From Arthrobacter nitrophenolicus (GTDB taxonomy: Bacteria; Actinomycetota; Actinomycetes; Actinomycetales; Micrococcaceae): a stretch of 48,697 nucleotides of DNA. Position 1 is the stretch's first letter. Each line of letters starts with the position of its first letter. The notes below the pieces were generated by a model. That model ran no database searches. It was not told the origin of the DNA and worked only from the letters and a program-made list of their open reading frames with translations. Where the stretch lies: positions 1 to 48,697 of the forward strand of contig NZ_AOFD01000032.1 of NCBI RefSeq assembly GCF_000332815.1. The letters are read 5' to 3'. The translations under genes and the position numbers were made by a program. Shown in pieces: positions 7,644 to 14,812 of the stretch.

Positions 7644-8473
7644 ATGACTGGTGCCCGATACCGTCTGTTTGCCTGGCTGGTTGCCTGGTGACCGTCCTCG
7701 CTGGCTGTGCGCCCGCCGTCGGCCTTAACGAAAATTCTTCGCCGCAAACGGCGCCGGCCACTTCTGCCCCTCCGGCCGCGCCGGAACCCGCCGCCGCGCC
7801 GCCAGCTGCCCCGGCTCCTGCCCGGACGCAGGCTCTAACTCCCACGGAGGCTCCCGTACCGCCCCCGGTGCCGCAGCCGTTCGCCCTCAACCTGTACCAG
7901 GAGGGGGACTTTGTGCCGCAGTACACCTTTGACTGGTGCGTTGCGGCGAGCATCCAGATGGCGCACAACCTGATCGACGATACGGGCGGCGGCACGTGGA
8001 GCGCTTCGGCCCACCAGGGGGAGCTGTGGGAGATGGCGCGGGCACGGTCGTCCAACTCGTACAACGGGGCGAACCCGCGGGGATGGGCACAGGTGCTGAC
8101 CGAGGTGGGCATGGGGCCGTACTCAGTGGTCAGCGTGCCTGGCTATCAGGACGCGCTGCGGACCGCGGCGCGGGCCATTTCCGAGACCGGCCGCCCGGTG
8201 GGGCTTGTGATGTGGAGCGGCCGGCACGCGTGGGTGATGAGCGGGTTTGAAGCGGTGGGCGACCCGGCAGTGTTCCCGGAGTTCACCGTCACCGGTGTCC
8301 GGGTCCTTGATCCGCTGTACCCGCACGGCAGCGAGCGGTGGGGTCCGTCGCCCGTCCCCAACAGTCTGCTCACGCCCGAACAGCTGGCAACGCAGTTCGT
8401 GATCCGCGAGCCGCGGCGCTGGAGCACCGACCTGCCGGCGGGCTACCTGCTGGTGCTGCCAACGCAGGGTTAG
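7644..8473 (+). CDS. C39-like peptidase-domain lipoprotein (apparent frameshift in signal peptide)
   Basis: From ATG 7644 the frame reads MTGARYRLFAWLVA and then stops; the main frame continues as LVTVLAGCAP. Adding one C to the CC at 7684-7685 joins them into a perfect lipoprotein signal peptide with an LAGC lipobox, so a one-base loss (probably a sequencing error) is likely. Repaired length is 276 aa. After an Ala/Pro linker comes a papain-like C39 domain: Cys in FDWCVAAS, about 100 residues later His in RHAWVMSGFE, and an Asp in RVLDPLYP. It is probably a cell-surface cysteine peptidase or a peptidase-like binding protein. Its last bases overlap the stop of the convergent resolvase gene, which marks the left edge of the accessory island. 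Confidence 0.72.
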
Positions 8474-9144
8474 CCGATTCCTGGTTTAGTCGTGCCCTTT
8501 CTCTTGGTCCCCGTCTCCTGGCCGGGAGCCGGAAACCGCCTGATACGCCTCGTTTCCGGCGGTTCAGGTTCTACTGGCGTCCGCTGGATAGTGCGGTACA
8601 CGGTGGACCGGGCAACGTTGAACAGCGCCGCGATTTCAGCGGTCGTGTGCTGGCCGCGCCGGTAAGTGTCTACAAGGAGCTTTTCCTGGGCGGGGGAGAG
8701 CTTGGGCTTCCTGCCCCGCAGGCGCCCTTTGGCTTTGGCGATCTGCATTCCTTCCCTGGTTCGGGCCCTGATCAGGTCCGATTCGAATTCGGCCACCATG
8801 GCCAGCATGTTGAAGAGCAGCCGGCCAACAGGGTCATTGGGGTCGTGGATGCTGCCGCCGATGCTCAGCTTTACCTGGCGCCGGGTGAGTTCCTCCACGA
8901 TGTCACGTGCATCAGGAAGGGATCGGGCGAGCCGGTCAAGCTTGGTAATGACGAAAGTGTCTCCTTTCCTGCATGCCGCCAGGGCTTCCCGCAGTCCGGG
9001 GCGGGCCCTGTTGGTGCCGGTGTATCCGTGATCGACGAAGATCTGCTCGTCCTCGACGCCAAGGGCGCGGAGAGCGTTGATTTGCGCGGTGAGTTCCTGT
9101 TCGGCCGTTGATACGCGGGCGTAGCCGATATGTAGTGCTGTCAT
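8470..9144 (-). CDS. Serine recombinase (resolvase/invertase family)
   Basis: This 224-aa site-specific recombinase starts MTALHIGYARVSTAEQ; the Ser of YARVS is the nucleophile. The catalytic core includes the arginine motif TKLDRLARS, and the family segment GRLLFNMLAMVAEFE. The C-terminus has a Hin-type helix-turn-helix (HTTAEIAALFNVARSTVYR, about 170-188) and then an unusual basic/Pro tail of about 35 residues. The frame extends upstream to 9264, but the family N-terminus fixes the start at 9144. It is the outermost gene of the accessory island; its stop overlaps the stop of the core lipoprotein gene. A Tn402-like transposon end lies 93 bases upstream of its start, where a res site would be expected. 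Confidence 0.92.
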   Translation of the reverse strand: MTALHIGYARVSTAEQELTAQINALRALGVEDEQIFVDHGYTGTNRARPGLREALAACRKGDTFVITKLDRLARSLPDARDIVEELTRRQVKLSIGGSIHDPNDPVGRLLFNMLAMVAEFESDLIRARTREGMQIAKAKGRLRGRKPKLSPAQEKLLVDTYRRGQHTTAEIAALFNVARSTVYRTIQRTPVEPEPPETRRIRRFPAPGQETGTKRKGTTKPGIG

Positions 9145-9236
9145 GGCGCGAACTGTAGCGCTTGGGCGACCTTCAGCGGGCAGTTTTTTCGGCGGGGTAT
9201 TTGCAGGTCTTTTGCTCAAACGCTGCGGAAAACTCT

Positions 9237-9283
9237 TGTCAGTTTCAGAAGTCGTCTGCACCAATGTCCAAAGCCGTCTGCAC
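9237..9283 (+). mobile_element. Solo Tn402/Tn5053-type transposon end
   Basis: Positions 9237-9261 resemble the 25-bp terminal inverted repeat of Tn402 as I remember it: starts TGTC, then TTTCAGAAG, CG and CTGCAC, about 21 of 25 matches. A second related unit, TGTCCAAAGCCGTCTGCAC, follows at 9265-9283, like the repeated TniA-binding sites inside Tn402 ends. The outer end faces the resolvase gene and the interior would lie to the right. No tniA, tniB or tniQ and no partner end were found in this window, so this is a remnant. Tn5053-family elements are known to insert at res sites beside resolvase genes, which matches the position exactly. Confidence 0.55.
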
Positions 9284-9639
9284 GGGCTGGCCCGTTGAGC
9301 CAGAGGTTGTCCTGAATCGCCAGTGATTAGAGGCAGGACCGGCTATCGAGACGTTGCGTAGGCGGGGTCCTGCCTGGACGACACAGGGCTTCCTCAACGG
9401 GAGATCACACCAGGAAATTGCGATGTCCATAAAGTTCGTTGATCCGGATCAGCCCAAGGAGTCACGGGCCTACGGGACGCCTCGTCGCCGGGCCTCTGCG
9501 GGACGATTAGCCGCGGGGAATAATTGTCCAATCGCACGTTAAACTCGTGCGCTCGGCTTAGTTCCACATGTAGTAGTTTGTGAACAAACAGCCTATGGCT
9601 TCTTGACCCATTACGACTACGACAGTTCTGGGAGCCTGA
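9284..9639. other. Non-coding stretch right of the transposon end
   Basis: No convincing gene is seen here. A 10-bp inverted repeat, AGGCAGGACC at 9331-9340 and GGTCCTGCCT at 9366-9375, could form a hairpin with a 25-base loop. A short open frame at 9423-9542 lacks a ribosome-binding site and any recognisable family, so it is not called. The stretch may be residual interior of the Tn402-like element. Confidence 0.4.
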
Positions 9640-9891
9640 TTGAACCAGATGCTTGGCCCTATAGTTTTCGGCTCCATCTCTCTGGTGATCGGAGCTATCT
9701 CGTTCTGGGGCCGCTCACGGCTTTCACATATGGGAGCCAAACTCTCTTCGGCGGTGAACGAGAACATCAATTATGAGGAAGCCTATCGACGACGGCTCCG
9801 ATACGGCTACGTCTCCGGTCTGATATTTCTTTCAGTAGGTGCGGGGTTCCTAATTTTTGGAGTCGTTAACCTGCTAACCAATACGGGCTGA
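9640..9891 (+). CDS. Small two-helix membrane protein, unknown function
   Basis: This 83-aa protein has two hydrophobic segments, about residues 5-23 and 59-80, separated by a basic, polar central region (YEEAYRRRLRYGY). GGAG lies 5 bases before the TTG at 9640, which favours that start; ATG 9649 is the alternative. I do not recognise the family. It lies alone in the island, with lower GC than the core genes. Confidence 0.6.
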   Translation: MNQMLGPIVFGSISLVIGAISFWGRSRLSHMGAKLSSAVNENINYEEAYRRRLRYGYVSGLIFLSVGAGFLIFGVVNLLTNTG

Positions 9892-10043
9892 GTAACAGTG
9901 GTACCGCTGCGCAGAGGATGAACCAGCCGGGGAAGTCCCACTGTGGGTTAGTCGCTGTTACGCTGACGCCACGACCAGTCGTCGGACGCTCGCGTCCAAT
10001 TGCTGCCCGCGAAAATAGGTAATGGACCAAGTCTGGAGAGGCC

Positions 10044-10247
10044 ATGAAACCGCTCGAAGCGCCCCGAGCAATGCTCGTGTTTGCGGGGATCGGAACCTTG
10101 ATGTGGGGGGCTTTCGGACTAATGGAGTTGTTTTCAGACGACGTTTCCTGGCGGATTTACGCCTACTTGCTGATGACGGCAACTTGCCTGTACATGGTCA
10201 TCCGGGCTGTCCTTACGATTCGCCAGAGAAGGCGTTCTGAGCTGTAG
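10044..10247 (+). CDS. Small two-helix membrane protein, unknown function
   Basis: This 67-aa protein has hydrophobic segments at about residues 9-29 and 36-58 and ends in a basic tail (RQRRRSEL). GGAGAGG sits 3 bases before the ATG, so the start is well supported. The family is not recognised. It resembles its neighbour at 9640-9891 only in general design (two helices, cytoplasmic basic residues). Confidence 0.62.
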   Translation: MKPLEAPRAMLVFAGIGTLMWGAFGLMELFSDDVSWRIYAYLLMTATCLYMVIRAVLTIRQRRRSEL

Positions 10248-10360
10248 TCAGCGGTTTCCCACACGGCCCGGCTGTTGTTCACGTCCCGTTGGAGCTTCCC
10301 GAAGTGTGGCGTCATGTCATAGTTACAGCAAGCAAGAGGGGCTAGCCAGGGGGAAATACG

Positions 10361-10768
10361 GTGTACTTTCCGAATCAACTGCTTTCGCGCTTGGTGGGCG
10401 ACCGGATGTATTCCGTCGAGTTCGTGCTCAACAGCTATGTCCAGTTGCGGTTTGATGGAGCTCCTGATGCCGGTTGCCCCGTTACCCTCAACTGCTATGT
10501 TTGGCCCCTCGTAGAGCGGGCGGGTCGCCTCTGGCATGAGCAGGACCTAGGCTACGGTGACGCGTTGCGCCGAATGACTCCAGGCACCGTGATGTCCACT
10601 AGCGAAGAAACAGGAACTGGGATTCGAATCGAACTCGATACCGGCACGGTAGTAATCCATCCAGCGGTAGAAGAGGTCCATGTCGAGATTGCCGAACTGA
10701 AGGGTTTCCCCGATGGATCTTGGATGGTCTGGCGCCCAGGCGAGGAAACCTTCGAAGACCTGCGGTGA
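10361..10768 (+). CDS. Conserved hypothetical protein
   Basis: This 135-aa cytoplasmic protein starts at GTG 10361 with AGGGGGAA 5-12 bases upstream. It looks like an actinobacterial family of unknown function with the conserved segments LVGDRMYSVEFV, YVQLRFDG, TLNCYVWP and the C-terminal GSWMVWRPGEETFEDL. No signal peptide or membrane segment. Proteins of this size and acidity in accessory islands are often immunity-like, but nothing here proves that. Confidence 0.7.
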   Translation: MYFPNQLLSRLVGDRMYSVEFVLNSYVQLRFDGAPDAGCPVTLNCYVWPLVERAGRLWHEQDLGYGDALRRMTPGTVMSTSEETGTGIRIELDTGTVVIHPAVEEVHVEIAELKGFPDGSWMVWRPGEETFEDLR

Positions 10769-11169
10769 CAAAATTCAAAAGGCATGCCCATGGGGTCAGT
10801 TCCCGTACCGGTATCTGATAGAGGAAGAAGAATTGTCCTGATCGCGATTCCCAAGCGGACCGGTGTTGACGGTCAAACAAACCGTAGCCGTTCGGAAAGA
10901 AGACGGGTCTGTGCTCCTGTGGGGTATAAAGCGCTCCACAGGGAGTGTGATAGTCACTCCAGTGGCACAAGCACGACCGTAAAACGGCCTTTAGTGGTAG
11001 CCGTGCCGGTGAAGGTTGCTAATTCGACTCTTCGTCAACGCATCTAACATCACCATGATGCCCATTTTTGGCTTCGGCAGCCAAGTAAAAATTCTTACCA
11101 CGCGGCGACATGCCAGCTCACCAGGTCAGGGCCAGCCGCGGGACGGCCCCGGAGCCGGCCGCATGTCGA
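10769..11169. other. Intergenic stretch without a convincing gene
   Basis: About 400 bases with no supported gene. An open frame at 10784-11047 has irregular, charged and low-similarity composition and no ribosome-binding site, and is not called. I see no strong hairpin or repeat. Confidence 0.4.
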
Positions 11170-11388
11170 TCAGGGGTCGTATCCCCCGGATCTGGCGGTC
11201 AAAAACATTGCTGCGCTTGCAAAGAGGGACAGCAAGACCCCTGTGAAGCCTAGGGTCATTAGCGCGATCCGCCGCGAACCCCACGACTTGCCTTTCTGAC
11301 GCGGGTAGCGCGACTCGAAGATAGTTATGGGGAAAGTCATCACTAGGCCTATCAACATGAGTGCTAAACCTAGTTGCCCGCTAATCAT
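11170..11388 (-). CDS. Small membrane protein, second of a coupled pair
   Basis: This 72-aa protein starts MISGQLGLALMLIGLVM at 11388 and has two hydrophobic segments (about residues 5-21 and 44-64) separated by a basic loop (RYPRQKGKSWGSRR). Its ATG overlaps the stop of the upstream gene by 8 bases, and GAAGG lies upstream, so the two are translationally coupled. The frame is open further upstream to 11484, but only as the antisense-like extension within the neighbour. Family not recognised. Confidence 0.6.
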   Translation of the reverse strand: MISGQLGLALMLIGLVMTFPITIFESRYPRQKGKSWGSRRIALMTLGFTGVLLSLFASAAMFLTARSGGYDP

Positions 11389-11698
11389 GAGGACCTTCCC
11401 GATCAGGGGGCCCCTTGCTTGGAGTGTCAGCTTTGGGGGCTTCTTCCGCCTTTTTTCGGGCGTAATCACGCCGGACCATCGCAAGCACAGCCAGTTCTAG
11501 GCTTAGGAAAGCAACGAGACCTGCCAAGGTTCCGAAAAAGGCCTGAATAAGGCCAAATGCGAGGAAGCCTGGGCCTATGAGAACTAGCAGGAGCGTCAAC
11601 GGTGAAAGCTGTTGAGACTCGGCGCCCATCCAGCCCTCGGGCGTGGTGGCCCATTTGCTCACACGACCCTTTTTCCGCTTGGCTCCGTGGGGCTCCAT
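11381..11698 (-). CDS. Membrane protein, first of a coupled pair
   Basis: This 105-aa protein has a basic N-terminus (GAKRKKGRVSK), a Trp-containing stretch, two adjacent hydrophobic segments at about residues 34-50 and 55-74, and a Pro/Lys-rich charged tail. The ATG at 11698 is 7 bases after a TATATT box at 11711-11706, so the message looks leaderless. It overlaps the next minus-strand gene by 8 bases. Unknown function; the two probably act together in the membrane. Confidence 0.6.
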   Translation of the reverse strand: MEPHGAKRKKGRVSKWATTPEGWMGAESQQLSPLTLLLVLIGPGFLAFGLIQAFFGTLAGLVAFLSLELAVLAMVRRDYARKKAEEAPKADTPSKGPPDREGPHD

Positions 11699-11705
11699 GC
11701 CATTC

Positions 11706-11711
11706 AATATA
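11706..11711 (-). promoter_or_regulatory. Candidate -10 box (TATATT) for the coupled membrane pair
   Basis: On the minus strand TATATT is followed by 7 bases and then the ATG at 11698. This spacing is the usual signature of leaderless transcription in actinobacteria. Confidence 0.4.
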
Positions 11712-11760
11712 GACTCCGGCTGGGCTCCACAGGAGTGCTGCAGAAGGTGAAGCTACGCCA

Positions 11761-11788
11761 CCCTCAATGGGGAGTGTTCCATTGAGGG
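11761..11788. repeat. Perfect 10-bp hairpin in a divergent intergenic region
   Basis: CCCTCAATGG at 11761-11770 is repeated inverted as CCATTGAGGG at 11779-11788 with an 8-base loop, followed by TTCCCTTTC. It lies upstream of both flanking genes, so it is not an obvious terminator of either. Confidence 0.4.
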
Positions 11789-11894
11789 TTCCCTTTCATC
11801 GGTCGATGCCTCGAAACTTTCCTGGCTCAAACGCTAGGGTTGTGAGCCGTCGGGTCCGCGCGCTTACCTCTGGGTCGCGTGCGAGGATACCGAT

Positions 11895-12192
11895 ATGACG
11901 TCCAACGCTGCAGAGGAACTAGCCATTGCCATCGGATTAGCAATAAGTGGCGGCCACGGACACCAGTACGACGCCAAGTCCACATGCCAGCACGGTAGCC
12001 TCGTCGAACAGTTCGCAATTACCGTCCACCCGAACGCTATGCGATGGTCATCAGCTAGTCTCAAAACCGGGCGGACACAGTCTTTTGACCCCCAAACTCT
12101 GACACTGCACGATGGGGAAGAAGCCAGACATTTAAGTCTTGACCGAATACCGGGCTCCTTCGCAGAGCAAGTGCAGCTCGCATTTCCACTGT
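11895..12192 (+). pseudogene. 5' part of an unknown gene split by the IS21-family element
   Basis: The gene starts at ATG 11895 with GAGG 9 bases upstream and runs to 12192, where the IS21-family element begins. The last six bases, CACTGT, are duplicated at the far side (18220-18225). Splicing 12192 directly to 18226 continues the same reading frame without any change and yields a 183-aa protein. The N-terminal part (about 99 residues) contains SGGHGHQYDAKSTCQHGSLVEQF, TVHPNAMRWSSASLKTGR and a Leu-rich end. No membrane segment or signal peptide. The family is not recognised. As it stands the gene is disrupted; the broken frame runs on into the insertion sequence and stops at 12221. Confidence 0.8.
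12187..12192 (+). repeat. Target-site duplication CACTGT, left copy
   Basis: CACTGT immediately precedes the left end of the IS21-family element and recurs immediately after its right end at 18220-18225. A 6-bp duplication lies within the 4-8 bp range of the IS21 family. Confidence 0.85.
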
Positions 12193-12390
12193 TGTTAGCG
12201 GCCATGAAAAACTGCCCATAGGCGGCCACGAAAATGCCCACTGACGGCCAGTAAAACTGCCCACCGGTGGCCATGAGATCTGCCCACTTCCTCAACTGAA
12301 CCTGCCGCGTCTTAAGCGGTGGGGGCCTCTCCCCGGGATTTGATGACGGTGTCTAGTCGCACCAAATGTCGTCCCAGGAAGAGGCCCTGT

Positions 12391-12768
12391 ATGAAGCATG
12401 ACGGAGAAATCATGGAAATTCTTGCTGCCTACGATCTGACCGGATCGTTGCGCGCCACGGCCGAGCTCACGGGCTGCTCCCATCACACCGTTGCCAGGCA
12501 CGTCGCGGCGCGGGACGCCGGCCGGCCGATCGCCGAACCTGTTCCCCGACCCCGGGTCACGGATGCTTACCTGCCCAAGATCGAGGAATGGGTCGAGGCG
12601 TCCAAGGGCCGGATCCGGGCCGATAAGGCCCACGAGAAGCTGATGGCCCTTGGTTATGTGGGGTCGGAGCGGTCCACGCGCCGGGCGATCGCGCAGGTCA
12701 AGGCCGCTTGGCGGCTTGGCCATGTGCGTGTGCACCGGCCGTGGATTACCGAGCCGGGGATGTGGCTG
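12391..12768 (+). pseudogene. istA: IS21 transposase istA, 5' part (split by the RIT element)
   Basis: Codons 1-126 of IstA. The ATG at 12391 follows GGAAGAGG. The N-terminal helix-turn-helix region (LRATAELTGCSHHTVARHVAAR, given here in pieces: TAELTGCSHHTVARH) binds the terminal repeats. The reading frame is interrupted after WITEPGMWL, where the RIT element enters; a stop codon follows 6 bases into the inserted DNA. The rest of the gene resumes at 16162 in the same frame. Confidence 0.88.
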
Positions 12769-12795
12769 TTATGAAGAATTCTTCATAACAGCCAC
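12762..12795. repeat. 34-bp perfect palindrome at the left RIT junction
   Basis: A perfect palindrome centred on GAATTC (12776-12781). Its outer arms are GTGGCTG (12762-12768) and CAGCCAC (12789-12795), and its core is TTATGAAGAATTCTTCATAA (12769-12788). The right junction has GTGGCTG (16155-16161) but lacks the 20-base core, so the two ends of the element are not equivalent. It may be a recombination junction left by insertion. Confidence 0.85.
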
Positions 12796-12890
12796 TATGC
12801 AGAACCCGGAATTATGCGGAAAGTACCCCGACAGCGGCTGGGAACCGGCACCATCACGGCGATCTGGCCCGGGTAGCTTTCTGCATAATT
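12789..12890 (+). repeat. RIT element terminal inverted repeat, left
   Basis: About 102 bp matching the reverse complement of 16061-16161. Inside it are two inverted copies of a shorter unit: AATTATGCGGAAAGTACCC at 12820-12838 and, inverted, GGGTAGCTTTCTGCATAATT at 12871-12890. These paired motifs are likely recombinase-binding sites. The ritC stop codon lies at its inner edge. Confidence 0.85.
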
Positions 12891-13877
12891 ACAGGCCTTC
12901 CAGGAAGGCCAGCAGTTCGTCGGGTGGGTGGTAGCGGCCGGGGCGGGATCCTGGTGGGGCCGTCCTGTCAAGCGCCCGTTGTTTGAGCGTCAGGTCGGCG
13001 TGGAGATAGATCTGGGTGGTGCGGATGTTTTCATGGCCAAGCCAGAGGGCAATGGTGGCAATATCGATCCCGGCCTGCAGGAGCCGCATGGCGCAGGTGT
13101 GGCGTAGCGTGTGCGGGGAAATCGTCTTCAAAGCCAAGGATGGGCAGTCTTTCGTTGCCGTCTTGACGTGCCGGGCAACGATTTTTGCCACCGCATCCCG
13201 CGTCAGTTTCTGGCCCGAGGGACCGGGAAAGAGTGGGGCCAGTCGTTGTGGTTTTTGCTCTGCAAGCCACGCCTTGAGGCGTGCACCGGCGTCCTTGCCC
13301 AGGGGGTGATCCGTTCCTTGCGGCCCTTGCCCCGGCAGGAAAGGTAGGCGCCGGATTCCAGGTGCACATCGGCTGCGGTTATGTTGACAATTTCGCTGAC
13401 CCGCAGGCCAGTGACGATGGCTACGAGCAAAAGCGTCCGGTCCCGTCGCCCCCGCCATGTTGAGGCATCCGGCGCGTTGATCAGGGCGGTGGATTCCTCT
13501 TCCGTCAGGTAGGTCACGATGGCCGTGTCGGAGCGTTTTGCCGGGATCGCCAGCACGCGTTGGATGAGTTCAGCATGTTCTGGAAAGTCGTAGGACGCGT
13601 ACCGAAACAGCGCCCGGATAGCCGCCAGCCGGGCGTTTCTGGTGTGGATGCTGGCCCCTCTGCTTCTTTCTAGCCAGGCAAGGTAGCTGCCAATGAAAGT
13701 GGCATCGAGGTCTTCAAGCTTCAGGCTTTGAGGTGCCTTGCCGGTTTCCTCCTTGGCGTAGTGCAGGAGCAGCCGGAACGCGTCGCGGTATGAGGCCACC
13801 GTGTTCTGGCTTGCCCGGCGCTGCCCCATGAGCCGGCGGAAGAAGAAAGACTCCAGGATCGGTGCCAGGGCTGTCAT
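12889..13877 (-). CDS. ritC: Tyrosine recombinase RitC (one-base frameshift)
   Basis: This is the third and last recombinase of the trio, 329 aa after repair. The N-terminal part has a SAM-like core-binding domain. The catalytic domain shows the first Arg in TGLRVSEI, HTLRHTCAMRLL (His-x-x-Arg), LGHENIRTTQIYLH with the nucleophile Tyr. The frame breaks after KGRKERITP: five G at 13302-13306 (C on the coding strand) should be six to read PLGKDAGARLKAW, so a one-base loss in a homopolymer is likely. The start overlaps the ritB stop by ATGA. The stop lies at the edge of the left inverted end. Confidence 0.85.
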
Positions 13878-14812
13878 GATTTCTCCGCCAGATAGGAGCC
13901 GAGCCGTTCCGATACCAGGGACATCAATTCCGGTGTCCCGCTCAGATACCAGTACGTCGCTTCCGGGTTCTGGTGCCCGAGGTAGGTCGAGAGCACCGGC
14001 AGCAGCGGCCCGACGTCCACGCCCGTGCGGTACCAGGCCTGAAGAGTTTTCACGGCAAAACCATGTCTCAGGTCATGTAGATGGGGCTGGTGACGAAAAC
14101 CGGGCCGAATCACTCCTGCTTCCCGGGCCAGCCGGGCAAAGACCTGGCTGGCGTTGTCCGCGATCAGGCGCGTGCCACGGGTGGAAAGGAACACGGCGGG
14201 ATCCTTGGGATGCGGATAGGCGGTGTCCCGGATGCCCGAGTATTCCTTCAGGGCGGCCACCGTGCTCGGATGTAGCGGCAGCTGCCGCGCTTTCCGGTAT
14301 TTTGCTTCCCGGATCGTCAAAAGCCTTTGGCCCCAGTCGACGTCGGAACAGTCCAGGTTGGTGGCTTCGCTGCGCCGCATGCCTGTCACGGCAACCAATG
14401 AAATATAGGTTCGGTAGGTTCGGGCACGGAAGCTGGGGGTGAGGCGGTCTGCGGCCGCCAGCACCCGGTCCAACTCGTCATCGGAAAAGATGTAAGGCGC
14501 CGGCCGGTGGTACCCATCGTGCAGCAGCGACTGTTCAGGGACCTGCGTGAGGGGGTCGAAAGCCTGCAAGTATTGGGCGAAGGGACGCACCGCGCCCAGG
14601 CGCGCGTAGCACCACACCGGGTCGGCGCCTGCTGGCAGTGTTGCCCATTCCAGCACCCGCGAGCTGGTGAGATGGGTGTCGCCGGAGCGCTGAAAGTACT
14701 TGATGAAATCCAGTAGCAGTTGCCCCTGCTGCTTCAGCTTGTAGCCCATGCTCCGGCGCATGTGCAGATACTGCTCGGCCATCAACGCTACGTCGTTCTG
14801 GGGCATGGTCAT
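13874..14812 (-). CDS. ritB: Tyrosine recombinase RitB
   Basis: This 312-aa integrase-type recombinase starts MTMPQNDVALMAEQ at 14812, the ATGA overlap with the ritA stop fixing this start; in-frame codons up to 14830 are possible but less likely. An N-terminal arm/core-binding domain (about residues 5-100) precedes the catalytic domain, with Arg in VTGMRRSEA, the LHDLRHGFA motif and LGHQNPEATYWYLS with the nucleophile Tyr. It is the middle member of the trio; in RIT elements all three genes occur in constant order and are thought to be needed together for movement. Confidence 0.92.
   Translation of the reverse strand: MTMPQNDVALMAEQYLHMRRSMGYKLKQQGQLLLDFIKYFQRSGDTHLTSSRVLEWATLPAGADPVWCYARLGAVRPFAQYLQAFDPLTQVPEQSLLHDGYHRPAPYIFSDDELDRVLAAADRLTPSFRARTYRTYISLVAVTGMRRSEATNLDCSDVDWGQRLLTIREAKYRKARQLPLHPSTVAALKEYSGIRDTAYPHPKDPAVFLSTRGTRLIADNASQVFARLAREAGVIRPGFRHQPHLHDLRHGFAVKTLQAWYRTGVDVGPLLPVLSTYLGHQNPEATYWYLSGTPELMSLVSERLGSYLAEKS

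Noticed and set aside
9331..9375. Ten-base inverted repeat considered as an integron attC site
   Set aside because: The core-site sequences of attC are absent and there is no integrase of that type.
9423..9542. Short plus-strand frame right of the Tn402-like end
   Set aside because: No ribosome-binding site and no recognisable similarity.
9558..9770. 70-codon minus-strand frame
   Set aside because: It overlaps the plus-strand membrane protein gene, which has a ribosome-binding site and clear helices.
10784..11047. 87-codon frame in the 10.8-11.0 kb gap
   Set aside because: No ribosome-binding site, no sensible protein composition, no family.
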